Positions 58,438-64,000 of a stretch of 64,000 bases of DNA are shown one piece after another. Source of the stretch: Cinclus cinclus (taxonomy: Eukaryota; Chordata; Aves; Passeriformes; Cinclidae); contig NW_026912151.1 in the NCBI RefSeq assembly GCF_963662255.1, positions 186,001 to 250,000 on the forward strand, written 5' to 3'. The position numbers were made by a program, and so were the translations under genes. Position 1 is the stretch's first letter, and each line of letters opens with the position of its first letter. The notes beneath the pieces are model-generated. The model saw only the letters and a program-made list of their open reading frames with translations. It ran no database searches and had not been told where the DNA came from.

Positions 58438-58902
58438 GCAAGTTGGCTTTGAAAGGAGGCACTTTTCCCCAAGAAGCCAAACTCAAGAACCCACAATGCA
58501 GATGTCATTTTGTGGGGCGCGTTTGGGCCTCCGATGGCAGACAGGTTTGGAGGAGGGGGCAGCTTTGGTCTGGGAGAAATCCTCGTCCTTCTGGAATTTT
58601 TGTAGGCAAAAGCCCAAGACAGGCCGCAGGCAAGTTGGCTTTGAAAGGAGGCACTTTCCCCCAAGAAGCCAAACTCTAGAGCCCACTTGACAGATGTCAT
58701 TTTGTAGGGCGTGTTTGGGCCTCCGATGGCAGCCAGGTTTGGAGGAGGGGGCAGCTTTGGTCTGGGAGAAATCCTCGTCCTTATGGAATTTTTGTACTCA
58801 AAAGCCCAGGACGGGCCGCAGGCAAGTTAGGCAAGTTGGCTCCGAAAGGAGGCACTTTTCCCCAAGAAGCCAAACTCCAGAGCCCTCTTGGCAGATGTCA
58901 TT
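58438..58902 (+). repeat. Domain 2 block E, copy 1
   Basis: Matches 63536-64000 at 5098-bp spacing. Shared rare variants are GGCAGACAGGTTTGG, CCCAAGACAGGCC, AACTCTAGAGCC and CACTTGACAGATG. Copy 1 has GGGCGTGTTTGG where copy 2 has GGGCGCGTTTGG, a CpG transition. Confidence 0.8.
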
Positions 58903-59356
58903 TTGTAGGGCGCGTTTGGGCCTCCGATGGCAGCCAGGTTTGGAGGAGGGGGCAGCTTTGGTCTGGGAGAAATCCTCGTCCTTATGGAATTTTTGGAGGC
59001 AAAAGCCCAGGACGGGCCGCAGGCAAGTTTACTCCGAAAGGAGACACTTTTCCCCAAGAAGCCAAACTCAAGAGCCCACTTGGCAGATGTCATTTTGTAG
59101 GGCGCGTTTGGGCCTCCGATGGCAGCCAGGTTTGGAGGAGGGGGCAGCTTTGGTCTGGGAGAAATCCTCGTCCTTCTGGAATTTTTGTACTCAAAAGCCC
59201 AGGACGGGCCGCAGGCAAGTTAGGCAAGTTGGCTTTAATGGAGGCACTTTTCCCCAAGAAGCCAAACTCAAGAACCCACAATGCAGATGTCATTTTGTAG
59301 GGCACGTTTGGGCCTCCGATGGCAGCCAGGTTTGGAGGAGGGGGCAGCTTTGGTCT
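58800..59356 (+). repeat. Domain 2 block F, copy 2
   Basis: Second copy of 54889-55445. It leads straight into block C copy 2, showing a junction between blocks that are separate elsewhere. Confidence 0.8.
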
Positions 59357-61105
59357 GCGAGAAATCCTCGTCCTTATGGAATTTTTGTAGGCAAAAGCCC
59401 AGGACGGGACGCAGGCAAGTTGACTCCGAAAGGAAGCACTTATCCCCAAGAAGCCAAACTCAAGAGCCCACTTGGCAGATGTCATTTTGTAGGGCGCGTT
59501 TGGGCCTCCGATGGCAGCCAGGTTTGGAGGAGGGGGCAGCTTTGGTCTGGGAGAAATCCTCGTCCTTATGGAATTTTTGTAGCAAAAGCCCGGGACGGGA
59601 GGCAGGCAAATTGGTTTTGAAAGGAGTCACTTTTCCCCAAGAAGCCAAACTCAAGAGCCCACTTGGCAGGTGTCATTTTGTAGGGCGCGTTTGGGCCTCC
59701 GATGGCAGCCAGGTTTGGAGGAGGGGGCAGCTTTGGTCGGGGAGAAATCCTCGTCCTTATGGAATTTTTGTAGGCAAAATCCCAGGACGGGCGGCAGTCA
59801 AGTTAGGCAAGTTGACTCCGAAAGGAGGCACTTTTCCCCAAGAAGCCAAACTCAAGAGCCCACTTGGCAGGTGTCATTTTGTAGGGCGCGTTTGGGCCTC
59901 CAATGGCAGCCAGGTTTGGAGGAGGGGGCAGCTTTGGTCTGGGAGAAATCCTCGTCCTTATGGAATTTTTGGAGGCAAAAGCCCAGGACGGGCCGCAGGC
60001 AAGTTGACTCCGAAAGGAGGTACTTTTCCCCAGGAAGCCAAACTCAAGAGCCCACTTGGCAGATGTCATTTTGTAGGGCGCGTTTGGACCTCCGATGGCA
60101 GCCAGGTTTGGAGGAGGGGGCAGCTTTGGTCTGGGAGGAATCCTCGTCCTTATGGAATTTTTGTAGCAAAAGCCCGGGACGGGACGCAGGCAAGTTGGTT
60201 TTCAAAGGAGGCACTTTTCCCCAAGAAGCCAAACTCAAGAGCCCACTTGGCAGGTGTCATTATGTAGGGCGCGTTTGGGCCTCCGATGGCAGCCAGGTTT
60301 GGAGGAGGGGGCAGCTTTGGTCTGGGAGAAATCCTCGTCCTTATGGAATTTTTGTAGCAAAAGCCCAGGACGGGACGCAGGCAAGTTAGGCAAGTTGGCT
60401 CCGAAATGAGGCACTTTTCCCCAAGCAGCCAAACTCAAGAGCCCACTTGGCAGGTGTCATTTTGTGGGGCGCGTTTGGGCCTCCGATGGCAGCCAGGTTT
60501 GGAGGAGGGGGCAGCTTTGGTCTGGGAGAAATCCTCGTCCATCTGGAATTTTTGTAGGCAAAAGCCCTGCATGGGCCGCAGGCAAGTTGACTCCGAAAGG
60601 AGGCACTTTTTCCCCAAGAAGCCAAACTCAAGAGCCCACTTGGCAGGTGTCATTTTGTAGGGCGCGTTTGGGCCTCCGATGGCAGCCAGGTTTGGAGGAG
60701 GGGGCAGCTTTGGTCTGGGAGAAATCCTCGTCCTTATGGAATTTTTGTAGGCAAAAGCCCAGGACGGGCCGCAGGGAATTTAGGCAATTTGGCTTTGAAA
60801 GGAGGCACTTTTCCCCAAGAAGCCAAACTCAACAGCCCTCAATGCAGATATCATTTTGTGGGGCGCGTTTGGGCCTCCGATGGCAGCCAGGTTTGGAGGA
60901 GGGGGCAGCTTTGGTCTGGGAGAAATCCTCGTCCATCTGGAATTTTTGTAGGCAAAAGTCCAGGAAGGGCTGCAGGCAAGTTGACTCCGAATGGAGGCAC
61001 TTTTCCCCAAGAAGCCAAACTCAAGAGCCCACTTGGCAGATGTCATTTTGTAGGGCGCGTTTGGGCCTCCGATGGCAGCCAGGTTTGGAGGAGGGGGCAG
61101 CTTTG
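59245..61105 (+). repeat. Domain 2 block C, copy 2
   Basis: Second copy of 47955-49816. It differs by a 191-bp GTAGCAAAAG unit near 60.35 kb where copy 1 has GGAGGCAAAAG, which accounts for the one-base change in spacing, by AAGCAGCC for AAGAAGCC near 60.42 kb, and by a few other substitutions. The right end overlaps block D. Confidence 0.82.
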
Positions 61106-61551
61106 ATCTGGGAGAAATCCTCGTCCTTATGGAATTTTTGTAGGCAAAAGCCCCGGACGGGACGCAGGCAAGTTAGGCAAGTTGTCTTCGAAAGGAGGCA
61201 CTTTTCCCCAAGAAGCCAAACTCAAGAGCCCTCAATGCAGATGTCATTTTGTGGGGCGCGTTTGGGCCTCCGATGGCAGCCAGGTTTGGAGGAGGGGGCA
61301 GCTTTGGTCTGGGAGAAATCCTCGTCCTTCGGGAATTTTTGTAGACAAAAGCCCTGGATGGGCCACAGGGAAGTTATGCAAGTTGGCATTGAAAGGACTC
61401 ACTTTTCCCCAAGAAGCCAAACTCAAGAGCCCGCAATGCAGATGTCATTTAGTGGGGTGCGCTCGGGCCTGTGATGGCAGCCAGGTTTGGAGGAGGGGGC
61501 AGCTTTGGTCTGGGAGAAATCCTCGTCCTTATGGAATTTTTGTAGGCAAAA
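60612..61551 (+). repeat. Domain 2 block D, copy 2 (truncated)
   Basis: Same series as copies 1 and 3 up to 61551. There GGCAAAATCCC replaces GGCAAAAGCCC, and the sequence switches to a series seen at about 59.77-60.1 kb. Copies 1 and 2 share AACTCAACAGCCC, whereas copy 3 has AACTCAAGAGCCC. Copy 2 and copy 3 also share about 260 bp further left (from about 60353 and 61935), at 1582-bp spacing. Confidence 0.82.
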
Positions 61552-62193
61552 TCCCAGGACTGGACGCAGTCAAGTTAGGCAAGTTGACTCCGAAAGGAGG
61601 CACTTTTCCCCAAGAAGCCAAACTCAAGAGCCCACTTGGCAGGTGTCATTTTGTAGGGCGCGTTTGGGCCTCCAATGGCAGCCAGGTTTGGAGGAGGGGG
61701 CAGCTTTGGTCTGGGAGAAATCCTCGTCCTTATGGAATTTTTGGAGGCAAAAGCCCAGGACGGGCCGCAGGCAAGTTGACTCCGAAAGGAGGTACTTTTC
61801 CCCAGGAAGCCAAACTCAAGAGCCCACTTGGCAGATGTCATTTTGTAGGGCGCGTTTGGACCTCCGATGGCAGCCAGGTTTGGAGGAGGGGGCAGCTTTG
61901 GTCTGGGAGAAATCCTCGTCCTTCTGGAATTTTTGGAGGCAAAAGCCCAGGACGGGACGCAGGCAAGTTAGGCAAGTTGGCTCCGAAATGAGGCACTTTT
62001 CCCCAAGCAGCCAAACTCAAGAGCCCACTTGGCAGGTGTCATTTTGTGGGGCGCGTTTGGGCCTCCGATGGCAGCCAGGTTTGGAGGAGGGGGCAGCTTT
62101 GGTCTGGGAGAAATCCTCGTCCATCTGGAATTTTTGTAGGCAAAAGCCCTGCATGGGCCGCAGGCAAGTTGACTCCGAAAGGAGGCACTTTTT

Positions 62194-63585
62194 CCCCAAG
62201 AAGCCAAACTCAAGAGCCCACTTGGCAGGTGTCATTTTGTAGGGCGCGTTTGGGCCTCCGATGGCAGCCAGGTTTGGAGGAGGGGGCAGCTTTGGTCTGG
62301 GAGAAATCCTCGTCCTTATGGAATTTTTGTAGGCAAAAGCCCAGGACGGGCCGCAGGGAATTTAGGCAATTTGGCTTTGAAAGGAGGCACTTTTCCCCAA
62401 GAAGCCAAACTCAAGAGCCCTCAATGCAGATATCATTTTGTGGGGCGCGTTTGGGCCTCCGATGGCAGCCAGGTTTGGAGGAGGGGGCAGCTTTGGTCTG
62501 GGAGAAATCCTCGTCCATCTGGAATTTTTGTAGGCAAAAGTCCAGGAAGGGCTGCAGGCAAGTTGACTCCGAATGGAGGCACTTTTCCCCAAGAAGCCAA
62601 ACTCAAGAGCCCACTTGGCAGATGTCATTTTGTAGGGCGCGTTTGGGCCTCCGATGGCAGCCAGGTTTGGAGGAGGGGGCAGCTTTGATCTGGGAGAAAT
62701 CCTCGTCCTTATGGAATTTTTGTAGGCAAAAGCCCCGGACGGGACGCAGGCAAGTTAGGCAAGTTGTCTTCGAAAGGAGGCACTTTTCCCCAAGAAGCCA
62801 AACTCAAGAGCCCTCAATGCAGATGTCATTTTGTGGGGCGCGTTTGGGCCTCCGATGGCAGCCAGGTTTGGAGGAGGGGGCAGCTTTGGTCTGGGAGAAA
62901 TCCTCGTCCTTCGGGAATTTTTGTAGACAAAAGCCCTGGATGGGCCACAGGGAAGTTATGCAAGTTGGCATTGAAAGGACTCACTTTTCCCCAAGAAGCC
63001 AAACTCAAGAGCCCGCAATGCAGATGTCATTTAGTGGGGTGCGCTCGGGCCTGTGATGGCAGCCAGGTTTGGAGGAGGGGGCAGCTTTGGTCTGGGAGAA
63101 ATCCTCGTCCTTATGGAATTTTTGTAGGCAAAAGCCCAGGAAGGGCCGCAGGCAAGTTGGCTTTGAAAGGAGGCACTTTTCCCCAAGAAGCCAAACTCAA
63201 GAGCCCACTTGGCAGATGTCATTTTGTGGGGCACGTTTGGGCCTCTGATGGCAGCCAGGTTTGGAGGAGGGGGCAGCTTTGGTCTGGGAGAAATCCTCGT
63301 CCTTCTGGAATTTTTGTAGGCAAAAGCCCAGGACGGGACACAGGCAAGTTGGCTTTGAAAGGAGGCACTTTTCCCCACGAAGCCAAACTCAAGAGCCCAC
63401 TTGGCAGATGTCATTTTGTGGGGCGCGTTTGGGCCTCCGATGGCAGCCAGGTTTGGAGGAGGGGGCAGCTTTGGTCTGGGAGAAATCCTCGTCCTTATGG
63501 AATTTTTGTAGGCAAAAGCCCAGGACTGGACGCAGGCAAGTTGGCTTTGAAAGGAGGCACTTTTCCCCAAGAAGCCAAACTCAAG
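62194..63585 (+). repeat. Domain 2 block D, copy 3
   Basis: Full-length third copy. Private change: CCCACGAAGCC for CCCAAGAAGCC near 63.38 kb. At about 63.55-63.58 kb it passes, without a visible seam in monomer phase, into a series that matches 58438-58902 instead of following copy 1. Confidence 0.85.
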
Positions 63586-64000
63586 AACCCACAATGCAGA
63601 TGTCATTTTGTGGGGCGCGTTTGGGCCTCCGATGGCAGACAGGTTTGGAGGAGGGGGCAGCTTTGGTCTGGGAGAAATCCTCGTCCTTCTGGAATTTTTG
63701 TAGGCAAAAGCCCAAGACAGGCCGCAGGCAAGTTGGCTTTGAAAGGAGGCACTTTCCCCCAAGAAGCCAAACTCTAGAGCCCACTTGACAGATGTCATTT
63801 TGTAGGGCGCGTTTGGGCCTCCGATGGCAGCCAGGTTTGGAGGAGGGGGCAGCTTTGGTCTGGGAGAAATCCTCGTCCTTCTGGAATTTTTGTACTCAAA
63901 AGCCCAGGACGGGCCGCAGGCAAGTTAGGCAAGTTGGCTCCGAAAGGAGGCACTTTTCCCCAAGAAGCCAAACTCCAGAGCCCTCTTGGCAGATGTCATT
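63536..64000 (+). repeat. Domain 2 block E, copy 2 (cut by window end)
   Basis: Still matching copy 1 at the last base, so its true right limit lies beyond the window. The array clearly continues. Confidence 0.8.

Larger units (their letters stand above)
1..64000 (+). repeat. Satellite DNA array, 192/201-bp monomer, head-to-tail
   Basis: The window is filled by tandem copies of one monomer, recognisable by the recurring anchor TGGCAGCCAGGTTTGGAG. Anchors fall 192 or 201 bp apart in most places, with a minority at 190, 191, 193 or 195 bp. All monomers point the same way and I see no foreign insert, gap or inversion. The first partial monomer ends at 141 and the last starts at 63825. Monomers differ at a limited set of positions that recur in combination, which makes higher-order blocks. 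Arrays of this size and organisation are typical of eukaryotic centromeric or pericentromeric heterochromatin. An avian source is an inference, because birds have several satellites near 190 bp; species and satellite family are not determined. No function beyond a structural or chromatin role can be claimed. Confidence 0.98.
42231..64000 (+). repeat. Array domain 2: distinct variant set with recent block copies
   Basis: From about 42.2 kb the variant spectrum changes. New features are GTAGCAAAAGCCCGGG (which shortens the monomer to 191 bp, about 20 cases), CCATCTGG (from 49.2 kb), CTTGGGAGGTGTC, GACGGGACGCAGG, GGTCGGGGAG and single variants such as GTCAAAATGGAATTATTTTA. The stretch 42231-43365 has several one-off degenerate monomers. 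The rest is a mosaic of blocks copied within the domain at spacings of 1582, 1745, 1937-2129, 3911, 4687, 5098, 6269, 6795, 7179-7371, 9308 and 11290 bp. The boundary is placed at a monomer start; the real transition is spread over roughly 41.9-42.4 kb. Confidence 0.8.

Noticed and set aside
1..64000. CENP-B box in the monomer
   Set aside because: I looked for the core TTCG-N4-A-N2-CGGG and its complement around the TTCG and CGAA occurrences in the monomer variants and found no match. A systematic motif scan of every monomer would settle it; absence does not exclude centromere function.
1..64000. CRISPR array
   Set aside because: There are no short direct repeats separated by unique spacers. 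The whole unit of 192-201 bp is repeated and the variation is point-like.
1..64000. Transposable element or viral insertion inside the array
   Set aside because: Anchor-to-anchor distances stay within 190-201 bp wherever checked, leaving no room for an insertion, and no foreign sequence was seen.
1..64000. Ribosomal DNA spacer or 5S/tRNA-derived repeat
   Set aside because: No tRNA-like or 5S-like control boxes or rRNA sequence are recognisable in the monomer.
1..64000. Firm naming as a particular bird satellite
   Set aside because: The size is close to known 190-191-bp avian satellites, but I cannot compare sequences here, so a name would be a guess.

Overview
The whole 64 kb window is one uninterrupted tandem satellite array. 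Every stretch I checked belongs to the same repeat, always in the same orientation, with no unique sequence, transposon, RNA gene, CRISPR array or believable protein gene. The basic monomer is 192 bp. A 201-bp form differs by a 9-bp tandem duplication (AGGCAAGTT twice). Less common forms of 190, 191, 193 and 195 bp come from small indels. I estimate about 325-330 monomers (64 kb divided by the mean length; not counted one by one). The window begins and ends inside a monomer.

Nothing suggests a prokaryote. Long head-to-tail arrays of about 190 bp monomers, built into higher-order repeats (HORs), are typical of centromeric or pericentromeric heterochromatin in animals and plants. Satellites of about 190 bp are known from several birds (parrots, ducks, zebra finch), so an avian centromere-type array is a reasonable guess. 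I cannot confirm the species or the satellite name from memory of sequence. The sequence is moderately GC-rich, with about six or seven CpG per monomer, several of which recur as TpG or CpA variants.

Layout: domain 1 (1-42230) mixes monomer types marked by a TAGTCTAAAG junction, CTAGTTAGG, TTCCGCAAG and a CCACCCAAG type. It carries large, partly scrambled multi-monomer repeats: about 2.5-6.1 kb matches 17.9-21.6 kb; 3.6-10.0 kb matches 10.1-15.1 kb; 14.9-16.5 kb matches 17.8-19.4 kb; and 34.4-36.7 kb is followed directly by a second copy. Domain 2 (42231-64000) loses those markers and gains others: frequent 191-mers with GTAGCAAAAGCCCGGG, a CCATCTGG variant, and GACGGGACGC. It is a patchwork of recent block copies, including a 9-monomer, 1745-bp tandem duplication whose two copies are identical (49399-51143 and 51144-52888).

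Many long open reading frames exist on both strands, up to 736 codons. They follow from arithmetic: 192 and 201 are both multiples of three, so any frame without a stop in one monomer stays open through many. They do not look like genes. The interest lies in HOR architecture and turnover: the sharp domain boundary, single-monomer gains and losses between copies, an exact recent duplication, CpG-decay variants, possible non-B DNA motifs in each monomer, and a perfect splice-donor consensus created in five related monomers.
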